Assembly (NCBI GenBank): GCA_016125475.1
Contig: WGLR01000024.1
Location: 1 to 64,000 of the forward strand
DNA from: Betaproteobacteria bacterium
GTDB taxonomy: Bacteria; Pseudomonadota; Gammaproteobacteria; Burkholderiales; Ga0077523
Direction of reading: 5' to 3'
DNA length: 64,000 nt
The notes beneath the pieces are model-generated. The model was not told the origin of the DNA. It was given only the letters and a program-made list of their open reading frames with translations, and searched no databases. Positions 26,286 to 36,073 of the stretch are shown here, in pieces. The translations under genes were made by a program, and so were the position numbers. Within the stretch, counting starts at the first letter, position 1, and each line of letters begins with the position of its first letter.

Positions 26286-26834
26286 TCACGCCTGCGGCGA
26301 CAATGCCCGCAGCGCGGCTTCGGCGTGCGCTCGCCCGGCCTCGGCGAAACAGACGATCCTCACGTCCTCGATGCCGGCGTGCGCCACGACCCCGTCCAGG
26401 AGCGCCCGCGCTGCGATCCTCGCGGCGCGGTCCGCCGGAAAACCGTAGGCGCCCGTGCTTATCTGCGGAAATGCGATGGAGCGGGCATCGTGCTCGCTCG
26501 CGAGCCGCAGGCTTGCGCGATAACAGCTTGCGAGCAGTTCGGCCTCGCCACGCGTTCCGTCGTGCCACACGGGTCCGACGGTGTGCACGATCCATCGGGC
26601 CCGCAGGTCGAACCCGGGCGAGATGCGGGCCTCGCCGGTGGGGCACCCGCCCAGCGTCTCGCAATAGGCGCGAAGCCGCGGCCCGGCGGCCCGGTGGATC
26701 GCGCCGTCCACGCCGCCGCCCCCGAGCAGGGTCGGGTTCGCGGCGTTCACGACCACGTCCACGTCCTGATCGGTGATGTCGCCCCGGACGACCCGAAGTC
26801 GCCCGAACACTTCCGCGTCGTATCGTCGGTTCAT
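26286..26834 (-). CDS. macrodomain ADP-ribose hydrolase (MacroD/YmdB type)
   Basis: 182 residues, single macro domain. The ADP-ribose loops are intact: VVNAANPTLLGGGGVDGAIHR and FPQISTGAYGFP. Such proteins hydrolyse O-acetyl-ADP-ribose or remove ADP-ribose from acidic side chains; in E. coli YmdB also modulates RNase III. It stands alone, between DUF2062 and DUF1800 genes on the same strand with spacers over 120 bases. Confidence 0.95.
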   Translation of the reverse strand: MNRRYDAEVFGRLRVVRGDITDQDVDVVVNAANPTLLGGGGVDGAIHRAAGPRLRAYCETLGGCPTGEARISPGFDLRARWIVHTVGPVWHDGTRGEAELLASCYRASLRLASEHDARSIAFPQISTGAYGFPADRAARIAARALLDGVVAHAGIEDVRIVCFAEAGRAHAEAALRALSPQA

Positions 26835-26997
26835 GGAATGCCTCGCGGCGTTGCGTGCGGTCGGGTCCCGCCGTCACGACGGCCATCGACCATGTTCGAC
26901 GCCCGCCACCGCGGCGGAGCCCCGCACCGTCCCTCCCGGAACGGTACGCCTCGGGGTGACACCCGGCAACGCCGCCTCACGGGGCAGGTGCCCACCG

Positions 26998-28425
26998 TCA
27001 GCGATATTCGTACCCGGGATCGAGCAGGAGCGAACGAAGCCAGTCCGTGTCGGGCAACGATCCGGGCGCGGTGGCCGCCGGCGGCCCGGGAAGCACGAGC
27101 GAGACGACGCGCGGGACCAGATCCGCTGCCGGGAAGTTCGCGAACCAGCGCGTCGCGTCGAACCCGCCCGGGGCGCCCGCGGAAGCAAGTTGCCCGGGGT
27201 GCGGTGCCGAACCTGCCGGTGCGGCGAGCACCGTCTCGAGAAAGTGCCTGCGGGCCGCCGGACCGCCTGTCACGAACCAGTCCGGGCCCTCCGGCCAGCC
27301 ACCGGACGGTGGCGGCGCGAACACGTCCTGACCGAGACCGGCGCACGCGGCGTCCGCCGCGGCCGGGTCCGCGAACGGCATGTCGAGCATCCGGTAAGTG
27401 CCCACTACGAGATCGACGGGAGACCGCACGAGGACGCCACGATTGCCGGCCGCCCAGAACGCGTCGCTCAGAAGCAGCGCACGCAGGATGGTGTGCATCT
27501 CGTAGCCGCTGTTCCGGAATGCTCCGGCGGCGACTTCCGCCTGTTCGGCATCCGGAACCGGGGACACGAACTCGCGCCAGAGCGCCTGCGTGACGCGCCG
27601 CGCGGTCTCAGGTCGCACCAGGAGCGCGTCGACCACGCTGTCGGCGTCGTACCGGCCCTGGCGCCCGACGACCGTCTTTTCCCCGTCGTCGTGGCGATCG
27701 AACCGGAAACGGGCCTCGCCGGTCTCCGGGTCGACGCTCCAGCCGGTGAGCGCACGCGCCGTCTCGGTGACGTCCTCCGCGGAATGATGGTCCGGGCCGA
27801 CCGTGAACGTGTCGAGCAGCGTGCGCGCGTACGACTCGTCGAGGTGTTCCGTGCGATTCCGGCCGGCATCGTGGCCCACGAGCATCGCGGGGTCGCGCAC
27901 CACCGAGTGCAGCAGCGCGGCGAAGTTGTCCGTGCCCCGCGCACGCAGCATCACGTTGTAGCGCGCCATGAGCGCCGGCGACCCGACGCTCTTCCCGGAC
28001 AACCCGAAATAGCCCTGCCAGAAGAGCGTGAGCCGCTCGGTGAGCGGCGAGCTCGTCCGCAGCATCTCGGAGAACCACCATGCGCGCAGTTCGCGCCACG
28101 CCGTCGCGCGTTGCGCCGGCTCGCCCCGGGATTCCGGAATGTAACGGGCCCATCCAGCGGGCAGCGGAACCGAAGCCCGCCGGTTCAGGCCTGCCAGCAC
28201 GGTCTCCACCGCCGCGAGGCGCGTGAGGCCCGTGAGGGCCTCCACTTCCCGCTCCGTGGCACCGAACCCGGTGCGGACGAGCAGGTGCCGGGCTTCCGCA
28301 CGCGAGAGCGTCCGCGTCTGCGCCTCGCCGGCGGCGGGCATGCCGATGCGTGGGGCCGTACCGGATCCTGCGGGCGCGCAGCCTCCCAGGAGCCACGTGA
28401 CGAGGGCGAGGATCCAGATGCGCAT
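26998..28425 (-). CDS. DUF1800 family lipoprotein
   Basis: 475 residues. A lipobox (VTWLLGGCAP) indicates a lipoprotein. The DUF1800 pattern is clear: SRAEARHLLVRTGFGATEREVEAL, LRAWWFSEMLRTSSPLTERLTLFWQGYF, TLLDTFTVGPDHHSAEDVTETARALTGW and the terminal LRSLLLDPGYEYR. Proteins of this family are usually paired with a DUF1501 partner; none is adjacent. Function unknown. The start at 28425 places the signal peptide at the N terminus; the ATG at 28467 would add 14 residues before it. Confidence 0.9.
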   Translation of the reverse strand: MRIWILALVTWLLGGCAPAGSGTAPRIGMPAAGEAQTRTLSRAEARHLLVRTGFGATEREVEALTGLTRLAAVETVLAGLNRRASVPLPAGWARYIPESRGEPAQRATAWRELRAWWFSEMLRTSSPLTERLTLFWQGYFGLSGKSVGSPALMARYNVMLRARGTDNFAALLHSVVRDPAMLVGHDAGRNRTEHLDESYARTLLDTFTVGPDHHSAEDVTETARALTGWSVDPETGEARFRFDRHDDGEKTVVGRQGRYDADSVVDALLVRPETARRVTQALWREFVSPVPDAEQAEVAAGAFRNSGYEMHTILRALLLSDAFWAAGNRGVLVRSPVDLVVGTYRMLDMPFADPAAADAACAGLGQDVFAPPPSGGWPEGPDWFVTGGPAARRHFLETVLAAPAGSAPHPGQLASAGAPGGFDATRWFANFPAADLVPRVVSLVLPGPPAATAPGSLPDTDWLRSLLLDPGYEYR

Positions 28426-28528
28426 CGCGCGGCAACGCCACCCGGACGGGCGTGGTTGACGGTACATGGCGCGGCCGCGATGGAACGCGCACCGGCCTGA
28501 CGCATAATGGCGGCCGGAGAACACAGCA

Positions 28529-29242
28529 ATGTCAGAAAACAAGGTTTGCATCCTCGTCGTCGACGACGACCGGAGACTCCGGGAACTGCTCGAACAGTAC
28601 CTGACGGAGCAGGGATTCCAGATACGTGCGGTCGGGGACGCCCAGGCCATGGACCTGGCGCTCGGCAGCGGAGGCATCGACATCATCGTGCTCGATCTCA
28701 TGCTGCCCGGCGAGGACGGGCTCAGCATCTGCCGGCGGCTTCGCGCCTCGGGCGATCGCACGCCCATCGTGATGCTCACGGCCCGCGGAGACGAGGCCGA
28801 ACGCATCACCGGCCTGGAGACCGGTGCCGACGATTATCTCCCGAAGCCGTTCAATCCGCGCGAGCTCGTCGCGCGCATCAACGCGGTGTTGCGACGCGGG
28901 GCCGCTCCGACACCTCCGGGCGCGCCGCTCGAGACCGAGGAGCCCATACGGTTCGGAGAGTTCACGCTCAACCTCGCCGCCCGACGCCTCACGCTCGGCG
29001 ATCAGGCGATCGGGCTCACGACCGGCGAGTTCGCGCTGCTCAAGGCGCTGGCCACCCACCCCGGCACTCCCCTCACGCGCGAACGGCTCATGGAACTCGC
29101 ACGCGGCCGCGATCTGGGCATGCTGGACCGGACCATCGACGTCCAGGTCTCCCGGCTGCGGAAGCTCATCGAGGAAGACCCGTCCCATCCGCGCTTCCTG
29201 CAGACGGTCTGGGGGTACGGGTACGTGTTCGTGATCGCCTGA
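28529..29242 (+). CDS. ompR: OmpR-family response regulator
   Basis: 237 residues. Receiver domain with acidic pocket DDD, phospho-Asp in IIVLDLMLPGEDG and switch Lys in DYLPKPFNP; C-terminal winged helix with LTTGEFALLKALATHPGTPLTRERLMELARGRD and VSRLRKLIEEDPSHPRFLQTVWGYGYVF. This matches OmpR closely. The cognate EnvZ-type kinase follows by 16 bases. GGAG 9 bases before the ATG. Divergent from the DUF1800 gene. Confidence 0.95.
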   Translation: MSENKVCILVVDDDRRLRELLEQYLTEQGFQIRAVGDAQAMDLALGSGGIDIIVLDLMLPGEDGLSICRRLRASGDRTPIVMLTARGDEAERITGLETGADDYLPKPFNPRELVARINAVLRRGAAPTPPGAPLETEEPIRFGEFTLNLAARRLTLGDQAIGLTTGEFALLKALATHPGTPLTRERLMELARGRDLGMLDRTIDVQVSRLRKLIEEDPSHPRFLQTVWGYGYVFVIA

Positions 29243-29258
29243 CCGGGACCCGGCGGTG

Positions 29259-30650
29259 ATGCGGCTGCTGCCCCAGTCCCTGCTCGCCCGGTCGGTGCTG
29301 CTGATCTCGTTCATCCTGATCGCGAGTCAGGTCGCGTGGATCCAGTTCTACCGCATGAGCAGCGCGCAGTCGCAGTCCGCCCAGGCGGCCTCCACGGTCG
29401 TGCGCGTGCTGAAGACGGTGAGCACCGCGCTCGAGAGCATGCCTGCGTCGTCCCGACGCAAGTTCAGCGAGCGCCTGCCGCTCCAGCAGAACATCCGCCT
29501 GTTCCCGGCTACGTCGCTCGACGTCGACGAGCTCGCCGTGCCGAGCTCCCCGATGCTCGCGGCCGTCGAGCAGCAGATCCGGCGCAGCCAGGCCGACGGA
29601 CCGAAGGTGCTCGCGATGATCGAGGATTCGGACGGGTCGCTGTGGGTCAAGATCCAGATCCGCCAGCAGGCGTACTGGGTCGTCTTCGCGCCCGACTCGT
29701 TCACGCTCCCGCCCGCTTCGGCGTGGGCCGGCTGGTCGCTCGTGAGCCTGGGGCTTGCCCTGTTCGGCGGTCTCGCGCTGATGTTGCGCGTGAACCGCCC
29801 GCTGCAGGCCCTCAGCGACGCGGCGGCGGACATCGCCGCCGGCAAGACGCCGGCCGCGCTGCCCGAGAAGGGGCCATCGGAGATCCGGACGCTCTCGCGG
29901 GCATTCAACCAGATGAGCCGGGCGCTGAGCCGCCAGGAATCCAATCGCGCCGTGCTGCTCGCGGGCGTCTCCCACGACCTCCGGACGCCCCTGTCGCGGC
30001 TCCGGCTCGCGATCGAGATGGTGAGCGGGAGGATCTCGCCCGCCGTCCGTGAAGGGATGGAGCACGACATCGAGGACATGGACGCAATCATCAGCCAGTT
30101 CCTCGAGTTCGCCCGAGAAGGCGCGGCGGAGGCTGCGGATGCGGCGGGCGACCTGAACGCGCTCGTGCGGTCGCTCGCGGAGCGCTACGGCAAGCGTGGC
30201 AACGACATCCGGCTCTCCCTGGACGCACTTCCCGCGCTGTCGTTCAAGCCGCTCGCGATGCAGCGGCTCATCACCAACCTCGTGGACAATGCGCTGCGGC
30301 ACGGCAACGGAGACGTGGAGATCGCGACGCACGAGGAAAACGGCACGGTGGTGCTGTGCGTGCTGGACCGCGGGCCGGGCATCCCGACGGACGCCGTCGA
30401 GAAGGTGCTGCAACCCTTCACGAGACTCAACGACGCGCGCACGGACATCAGTGGCGCCGGACTCGGTCTCGCGATCGTGGACCGGGTCGCACGCCTGCAC
30501 GGCGGCACCGTGAAACTGCTCCCGCGCGAAGGAGGCGGACTCTGCGCACGCGTGGAGATCCCGACGGTGCCCCCACCATCACGCGATGCCATCGAAGAGG
30601 AGGCACGCGTGCTGCACGAGTCCGGGGCAGGACACCGCCGGACCGCTTGA
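29259..30650 (+). CDS. envZ: EnvZ-like sensor histidine kinase
   Basis: 463 residues. TM1 (SVLLISFILIASQVAWI), a periplasmic domain of about 110 residues, TM2 (WSLVSLGLALFGGLALML), HAMP (RVNRPLQALSDAAADIAAG), the phospho-His in GVSHDLRTPLSRLRLA, and the ATPase boxes NLVDNALRHG and GAGLGLAIVDRV. It should phosphorylate the upstream OmpR protein in response to osmotic or envelope signals. GTG 29256 and ATG 29259 are consecutive; I use the ATG. Confidence 0.94.
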   Translation: MRLLPQSLLARSVLLISFILIASQVAWIQFYRMSSAQSQSAQAASTVVRVLKTVSTALESMPASSRRKFSERLPLQQNIRLFPATSLDVDELAVPSSPMLAAVEQQIRRSQADGPKVLAMIEDSDGSLWVKIQIRQQAYWVVFAPDSFTLPPASAWAGWSLVSLGLALFGGLALMLRVNRPLQALSDAAADIAAGKTPAALPEKGPSEIRTLSRAFNQMSRALSRQESNRAVLLAGVSHDLRTPLSRLRLAIEMVSGRISPAVREGMEHDIEDMDAIISQFLEFAREGAAEAADAAGDLNALVRSLAERYGKRGNDIRLSLDALPALSFKPLAMQRLITNLVDNALRHGNGDVEIATHEENGTVVLCVLDRGPGIPTDAVEKVLQPFTRLNDARTDISGAGLGLAIVDRVARLHGGTVKLLPREGGGLCARVEIPTVPPPSRDAIEEEARVLHESGAGHRRTA

Positions 30651-30660
30651 AGGCCGCGGA

Positions 30661-31173
30661 TCAGTCGACGGCACCGAAGCGCGCGAGCACCCGGTAGCGG
30701 GGCCCGCCCGCATCGAGTTCGGAGCGCACGAGCACGACGTCGTCGAGCGGCCAGACAAGAGGTGGCGCGGGTCGGGCGTCGAGCGCGTGCCGGGCCCGTC
30801 GCACGAGCGTCACGTGCGGACGGTACGGGCGCCGGTCCGGTGCGAACCCCCTCTCCGTCAGCCACGCCACGAGCGCGGACTGGACCTCCGCCAGGCGCGG
30901 AGGCACCTTCGACGGGGCGATCCATCCGATCCGGTTGTGACGCCACGCACCGAGCACGTCGAGCGTCATCTCGCCTCCCGGACGCCCGCACGGAGCGCCC
31001 ACAAGGACGTCCATGGCCGTTTCCGGGACATCCCCGAGAAATGCGAGCGTGAGATGGATCGAATCCGTGCGCGTCACCCGCCCGCCGACCTCCCGCTGCA
31101 GTGCCACCGCGACACGCCCCAGCGTGTCGGCGAGCGCGGCCGGTGGCCAGAGCGCGAAGAAGAGCCGCGCCAC
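30661..31173 (-). CDS. thpR: RNA 2',3'-cyclic phosphodiesterase
   Basis: 170 residues of the 2H phosphoesterase family. The two HxT motifs are HLTLAFLG and HVTLVRRA, at the correct separation for ThpR. The enzyme opens 2',3'-cyclic phosphates to 2'-phosphates. Start is GTG 31173. Four bases after the ispF stop, so the tail of an ispD-ispF-thpR operon; converges with envZ. Confidence 0.93.
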   Translation of the reverse strand: MARLFFALWPPAALADTLGRVAVALQREVGGRVTRTDSIHLTLAFLGDVPETAMDVLVGAPCGRPGGEMTLDVLGAWRHNRIGWIAPSKVPPRLAEVQSALVAWLTERGFAPDRRPYRPHVTLVRRARHALDARPAPPLVWPLDDVVLVRSELDAGGPRYRVLARFGAVD

Positions 31174-31177
31174 GCTG

Positions 31178-31684
31178 CTACGCTCGCCCGAACCGGTCCG
31201 GCCCGGGGAGAGGATGAAGCATCGCGACCGCCTCGGCGGCGATACCGTCGCCCCGTCCGGTGAAGCCGAGGCGTTCGGTCGTCTTGGCCTTCACGTTCAC
31301 GCGCGTGTCCGCGACACCGAGGTCCGCCGCGATCGCTCCGACCATCGCGGGGATGTGCGGCGCCATCTTCGGGGCCTGCGCGATGATCGTGGCGTCGACG
31401 TTCGTGACGTCGTACCCGGCCTCGCGCACGCGGCGAATCGTCTCGCGCAGCAGCACGCGACTGTCCGCGCCGGCGAACGCGGGATCGGTGTCCGGGAAAT
31501 GGCGCCCGATGTCCCCGAGACCCGCCGCGCCGAACAGCGCGTCGCAGACGGCGTGCAGCAGCACGTCCGCATCGGAATGGCCCAGCAACCCTTTCGCGAA
31601 CGGAATCGTGACACCACCGATGACGAGCGGCCTGCCCTCCACGAGTGCATGCACGTCGAACCCCTGTCCGATCCGGAAACTCAT
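31178..31684 (-). CDS. ispF: 2-C-methyl-D-erythritol 2,4-cyclodiphosphate synthase
   Basis: 168 residues; MEP pathway isoprenoid enzyme. It begins [20 protein letters not shown] with the zinc-ligand DVH motif, followed by [19 protein letters not shown] and [17 protein letters not shown], and ends with [19 protein letters not shown] overlaps the ispD stop by 4 bases, coupling translation. Confidence 0.98.
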   Translation of the reverse strand: MSFRIGQGFDVHALVEGRPLVIGGVTIPFAKGLLGHSDADVLLHAVCDALFGAAGLGDIGRHFPDTDPAFAGADSRVLLRETIRRVREAGYDVTNVDATIIAQAPKMAPHIPAMVGAIAADLGVADTRVNVKAKTTERLGFTGRGDGIAAEAVAMLHPLPGPDRFGRA

Positions 31685-32409
31685 GACGAACTCCTCGCCG
31701 CACGGGCGGCTTCCAGGAACAGCCCGGCGAGGGCGAGGTCGCCGGGGTACGTGACCTTGATGTTGACGGGATCCCCGCGCACGAGGCGGGGACGCAGGCC
31801 CAGCGCCTCGACCGCGGACGCCTCGTCGGTGAACGCGGAAGCGTTCGGGACGCCCAGCGCACGCTCCAGCAGGCCGTAGCGGAACATCTGCGGCGTCTGG
31901 GCGGCCCAGAGGCCTTCGCGCGACACGGTCGCGGCGACACGCGACTCGTCGTCGGCCCGCTTGAGCGTGTCCGGCACCGGCAGCGCGGCGATGCCGCCCA
32001 CGGGATCGTCAGCGAGTTCCGCGATCATCCTGTCCAGCACACCGGCCGGAAGGCACGGCCTGGCCGCGTCGTGCACGAGTACCCAGTCGTCCTCGCAACA
32101 GGTGTCCGCGAGGGCCCGCAGGCCGTTTCGGACGGTTTCGGCACGGCTCGCCCCGCCGCACCGGAGCACGCGAAGCCGGTCGGCGAGTGCGCGCCAGTCC
32201 TGGCGGTCGAACCAGTCGTCCCCGGCTGCAAGGACCACGACGACGGATTCAATCCGCGGATGCGACGCCAGTCTCGCGAGCGCGTGCGCGATCAGTGGCC
32301 GGTCGAGAAGCTTCAGGTACTGCTTCGGCACCTCGTGTCCGAAGCGCAGGCCCGCGCCGGCAGCCGGGACGAGCGCATGGCAGCGGGGGCGGTTCAGGGG
32401 GGTGTTCAA
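31681..32409 (-). CDS. ispD: 2-C-methyl-D-erythritol 4-phosphate cytidylyltransferase
   Basis: About 242 residues. Nucleotide-binding [37 protein letters not shown] and [12 protein letters not shown] are the IspD landmarks. No ATG is available; a TTG at 32409 has GGAG 10 bases upstream, while a TTG at 32418 has GGAG only one base away, so I prefer 32409. Divergent from mfd. The three genes ispD, ispF, thpR form one transcription unit. Confidence 0.95.
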   Translation of the reverse strand: MNTPLNRPRCHALVPAAGAGLRFGHEVPKQYLKLLDRPLIAHALARLASHPRIESVVVVLAAGDDWFDRQDWRALADRLRVLRCGGASRAETVRNGLRALADTCCEDDWVLVHDAARPCLPAGVLDRMIAELADDPVGGIAALPVPDTLKRADDESRVAATVSREGLWAAQTPQMFRYGLLERALGVPNASAFTDEASAVEALGLRPRLVRGDPVNIKVTYPGDLALAGLFLEAARAARSSS

Positions 32410-32513
32410 TGCCGGCAATCTCCACGGTGCGCCATCGGGCGAGATGCGCGATCCACGTCCCGAGTCGGCGGCCCCGGATTATGACCTCGCGGGGTCGCGC
32501 GGAGGTAGTGGCC

Positions 32514-32519
32514 TATAAT
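32514..32519 (+). promoter_or_regulatory. candidate -10 element for mfd
   Basis: A perfect TATAAT lies 28 bases before the mfd ATG. No recognisable -35 is at the matching distance. Confidence 0.5.
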
Positions 32520-32547
32520 TCCGCCCCTCTGCTCTTCACCCTCGCCG

Positions 32548-35500
32548 ATGTTCCTTTCCTTCCCGATTCCAAACCGAGGGCAGCGCCTGTTCACGGGCGC
32601 CCTCCCCGGGTCGTCGGACGCTCTCGCCCTGGCCGAGCTCGCGACGCGTGAACAGCCCCTCGCGATCGTCACGGCGACCGCGACGGACGCCCAGAGGCTC
32701 CTCGCGGAGATGCGCTGGTTCGCAGCGGGCGCGCGGGTGCACCTGCTGCCGGACTGGGAGACGCTGCCCTACGACAGTTTCTCGCCGCACCAGGACCTCG
32801 TGTCGGAGCGGCTCGAGACGCTGTACCTGCTCGCGACGCACGGCGTGGACGCCGTGATCGTCCCCGTGACGACCGCGCTCATGCGCCTGCCGCCCCGCGC
32901 GTACCTGTCCGCGTACACGTTCTTCCTCAAGCAGGGCGCCAGGCTCGCGCCGGACTCGTTCCGCGAACAGCTTACGATGGCGGGCTACTCGCACGTCTCG
33001 CAGGTCGTCGCACCCGGCGAATACAGCTATCGCGGCGGACTCATCGACCTGTTCCCGATGGGGTCCACGCTGCCCTACCGGATCGACCTCCTCGACGACG
33101 AGATCGAGTCGATCCGAACGTTCGACGTCGACACGCAGCGCAGCATCTACAAGGTGAACGAGGTGCGGCTGCTGCCGGCACGCGAGTTCCCGCTCGACGA
33201 GCCGGGGCGCACGCAGTTCCGGCGCCGGTTCCGGGAAGTGTTCGAGGGCGACCCGTCGAAGCGCCGGCTCTACAAGGACATCGGCAGCGGATCCACGCCC
33301 GCGGGCATCGAGTACTACCTTCCCCTGTTCTTCGACGAAACCGCGACGCTCACCGACTACCTTCCCGGGAACACCGTGATCGCGATGCAGGGCGACATCC
33401 CCGAGGCGATCGGCACGTTCTGCAAGGACACGCAGTCGCGGTTCGAGATGCTGCGCGGGGACTCGAACCAGCCGATACTGCCTCCCGCGGCCCTCTACCA
33501 GCGCGACGAAGAGTTCTTCGCGTCGCTGAAGCCCTACGCACGCATCGATCTCGGACGCGGCAGCGCCGAATCCGCGGAGGCCGACCTCGTCGCCCCGCCT
33601 CCCCCCGTCGCGGTCGACCGCCGTGCGACCGACCCGCTGTCCGCTCTCAAGCACTTCGTCGCGGAGTTCCCGGGTCGCGTGCTCCTCACGGCAGAGGGCC
33701 CGGGTCGCCGCGAGACGATGCTGGAGTTCCTGCACGAATACGACCTGCACCCGGAACTCGCCGACACCCTGGAGGCATTCACGGCGTCTCGGGCGCCCCT
33801 CATGCTCGGTGTGTCGCCCCTGTACGACGGCTTCGTCCTGCCGGGCGCCGGCGTCGCGTTCCTGACCGAGACGGAGCTCTACGCGACGACGTCGCGCGCG
33901 CGCGCCCGCGAACGCGAGAAACGCACGTCCGCCGAGAACGTCCTGCGCGACCTCTCCGAGGTGAAGGTCGGCGCCCCCGTCGTGCACGAGAGCCACGGTG
34001 TGGGCCGCTATCACGGGCTCGTCACGATGGACGTCGGCGGCGATCCGGGCGAGTTCCTGCTGCTCGAGTACGACGGCGGCGACAAGCTCTACGTGCCCGT
34101 GTCGCAGCTCCAGGTGATCAGCCGCTACGCCGGCGCCGCCTCCGACGCCGTGTCGCTGCACCGCCTGGGTAGCGGAGACTGGCAGAAGGCGCGCCGCAAG
34201 GCCGCGAAGCAGGTGCGTGACACGGCCGCGGAGCTGCTGCACCTGTACGCGAAGCGCGCGGCACGGGAGGGCCACTCGTTCACCCTCAGGCACCACGACT
34301 ACGAGGCGTTCTGCGCGGGCTTCCCGTTCGAGGAGACCGCGGACCAGGCCGCCGCGATCACGTCCGTGATCCAGGATCTCGAATCGGGCAAGCCGATGGA
34401 CCGCCTGATCTGCGGCGACGTCGGGTTCGGCAAGACGGAGGTCGCCCTGCGTGCGGCGTTCGTCGCGATCGCCGACGGCAAGCAGGTGGCCGTGCTCGTG
34501 CCCACGACCCTGCTCGCGGAACAGCATTTCCAGAACTTCTCGAACCGGTTCGCCGACTGGCCCGTGAAACTCGCCGAGCTGTCGCGCTTCCGGTCCGCGA
34601 AGGAATCGTCCGCTGCCATCGAGGGACTCGCGACGGGTGCGATCGACATCGTGATCGGCACCCACAAGCTGCTGAGCGCGGACGTGAAGTTCGGGAACCT
34701 CGGGCTCGTGATCATCGACGAGGAGCACCGCTTCGGCGTGCGCCAGAAGGAGCGCCTCAAGCAGCTCCGCGCCGAAGTCGACGTCCTCACGCTCACCGCG
34801 ACGCCGATCCCGCGCACGCTCGCGATGTCGCTCGAAGGCCTGCGCGACTTCTCGGTCATCGCCACCGCCCCGCAGCGGCGCCTCGCGATCAAGACCTTCG
34901 TGTCGCGCTACTCGGACGGTCTCGTGCGCGAGGCGGTGCTGAGGGAACTCAAGCGCGGCGGCCAGGTGTACTTCCTGCACAACGAGGTCGAGACCATCAA
35001 GAACTGGGAGGCCAAGCTCGCCGCGCTGGTCCCCGAGGCCCGCATACGCGTCGCGCACGGGCAGATGGCCGAACGCGAACTCGAGCACGCGATGCGCGAC
35101 TTCTACCAGGCCCGGTTCAACGTGCTCCTGTGCACGACGATCATCGAGACCGGGATCGACGTGCCGAACGCGAACACGATCATCATGAACCGTGCGGACC
35201 GGTTCGGACTCGCGCAGCTCCACCAGCTCCGGGGACGCGTCGGGCGTTCGCACCACCAGGCCTACGCGTACCTGCTCACGCCCGACGAGGAAGCCGTGAC
35301 GGCCCAGGCGAAGAAGCGCCTCGAGGCGATCCAGATGATGGAGGAGCTCGGGTCCGGCTTCTATCTCGCGATGCACGATCTGGAGATCCGCGGCGCGGGC
35401 GAGGTCCTCGGCGAATCCCAGAGCGGCGAGATGCAGCAGGTGGGCTTCAGCCTCTACATCGACATGCTGAATCACGCGGTGAGGTCGCTGCGCAACGGCA

Positions 35501-35976
35501 AGGAACCCGACCTCGAGGGGCCCCTCCACGCCACGGTCGAGATCAACCTGCACTCTCCGGCGCTGCTGCCCACGGACTACTGTGCGGACGTGCACGAACG
35601 ACTCGTGCTCTACAAGCGTCTCGCGAACTGCGAGTCGGTCGAACAGCTCGAGAAGATGGCGGAGGAACTCGTCGACCGCTTCGGCCGCCTCCCCGATCCC
35701 GCGAAGGCCCTCGTGGAAACGCACCGGCTCCGGCTCATGGCCGAACCTCTCGGCGTCGTGCGGATCGATGCGGCCCCCGAGCAGATCGTGCTCACGTTCA
35801 AGCCGAATCCGCCCGTCGAGCCTTCCCGGATCATCGCGCTCATCCAGAGCCGCAAGGGCTGGCGCCTCGCGGGTCCCGAGAAGCTCCGCATCGACACGAA
35901 GCTCTCCGAGGTCGCGATGCGCATCGTGCGGGTCCGCGAGATCCTGCGGGACCTGCGGGAACCCGTCGCGGCATGA
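32548..35976 (+). CDS. mfd: transcription-repair coupling factor Mfd
   Basis: 1142 residues, the normal size. It displaces RNA polymerase stalled at lesions and recruits UvrA. The UvrB-like N-terminal module is followed by the RNAP-interaction domain (GAPVVHESHGVGRYHGLV, about residue 480), the helicase Walker A CGDVGFGKTEVALRAAF (about 622), DEEH as IIDEEHRFGVRQKERLK (about 722), TLTATPIPRTLAMSL, and the C-terminal TRCF domain. A 1062-codon antisense open frame over this gene is a GC-codon artefact. Confidence 0.98.
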   Translation: MFLSFPIPNRGQRLFTGALPGSSDALALAELATREQPLAIVTATATDAQRLLAEMRWFAAGARVHLLPDWETLPYDSFSPHQDLVSERLETLYLLATHGVDAVIVPVTTALMRLPPRAYLSAYTFFLKQGARLAPDSFREQLTMAGYSHVSQVVAPGEYSYRGGLIDLFPMGSTLPYRIDLLDDEIESIRTFDVDTQRSIYKVNEVRLLPAREFPLDEPGRTQFRRRFREVFEGDPSKRRLYKDIGSGSTPAGIEYYLPLFFDETATLTDYLPGNTVIAMQGDIPEAIGTFCKDTQSRFEMLRGDSNQPILPPAALYQRDEEFFASLKPYARIDLGRGSAESAEADLVAPPPPVAVDRRATDPLSALKHFVAEFPGRVLLTAEGPGRRETMLEFLHEYDLHPELADTLEAFTASRAPLMLGVSPLYDGFVLPGAGVAFLTETELYATTSRARAREREKRTSAENVLRDLSEVKVGAPVVHESHGVGRYHGLVTMDVGGDPGEFLLLEYDGGDKLYVPVSQLQVISRYAGAASDAVSLHRLGSGDWQKARRKAAKQVRDTAAELLHLYAKRAAREGHSFTLRHHDYEAFCAGFPFEETADQAAAITSVIQDLESGKPMDRLICGDVGFGKTEVALRAAFVAIADGKQVAVLVPTTLLAEQHFQNFSNRFADWPVKLAELSRFRSAKESSAAIEGLATGAIDIVIGTHKLLSADVKFGNLGLVIIDEEHRFGVRQKERLKQLRAEVDVLTLTATPIPRTLAMSLEGLRDFSVIATAPQRRLAIKTFVSRYSDGLVREAVLRELKRGGQVYFLHNEVETIKNWEAKLAALVPEARIRVAHGQMAERELEHAMRDFYQARFNVLLCTTIIETGIDVPNANTIIMNRADRFGLAQLHQLRGRVGRSHHQAYAYLLTPDEEAVTAQAKKRLEAIQMMEELGSGFYLAMHDLEIRGAGEVLGESQSGEMQQVGFSLYIDMLNHAVRSLRNGKEPDLEGPLHATVEINLHSPALLPTDYCADVHERLVLYKRLANCESVEQLEKMAEELVDRFGRLPDPAKALVETHRLRLMAEPLGVVRIDAAPEQIVLTFKPNPPVEPSRIIALIQSRKGWRLAGPEKLRIDTKLSEVAMRIVRVREILRDLREPVAA

Positions 35977-36073
35977 GTACCGGGAATCCTGCGCGCGCCG
36001 GCGTCACCCCGTCGCGTCGCACGCTCCCGCAACGGGAGCCCGCGCCGGACCGCACCACACCAGGAAAACCGGA

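Noticed and set aside
32536-35724. 1062-codon open frame antisense to mfd
   Set aside because: It lies wholly over a full-length Mfd with all motifs; its protein has no recognisable domain and a His/Arg/Val-rich composition typical of antisense GC-rich frames.
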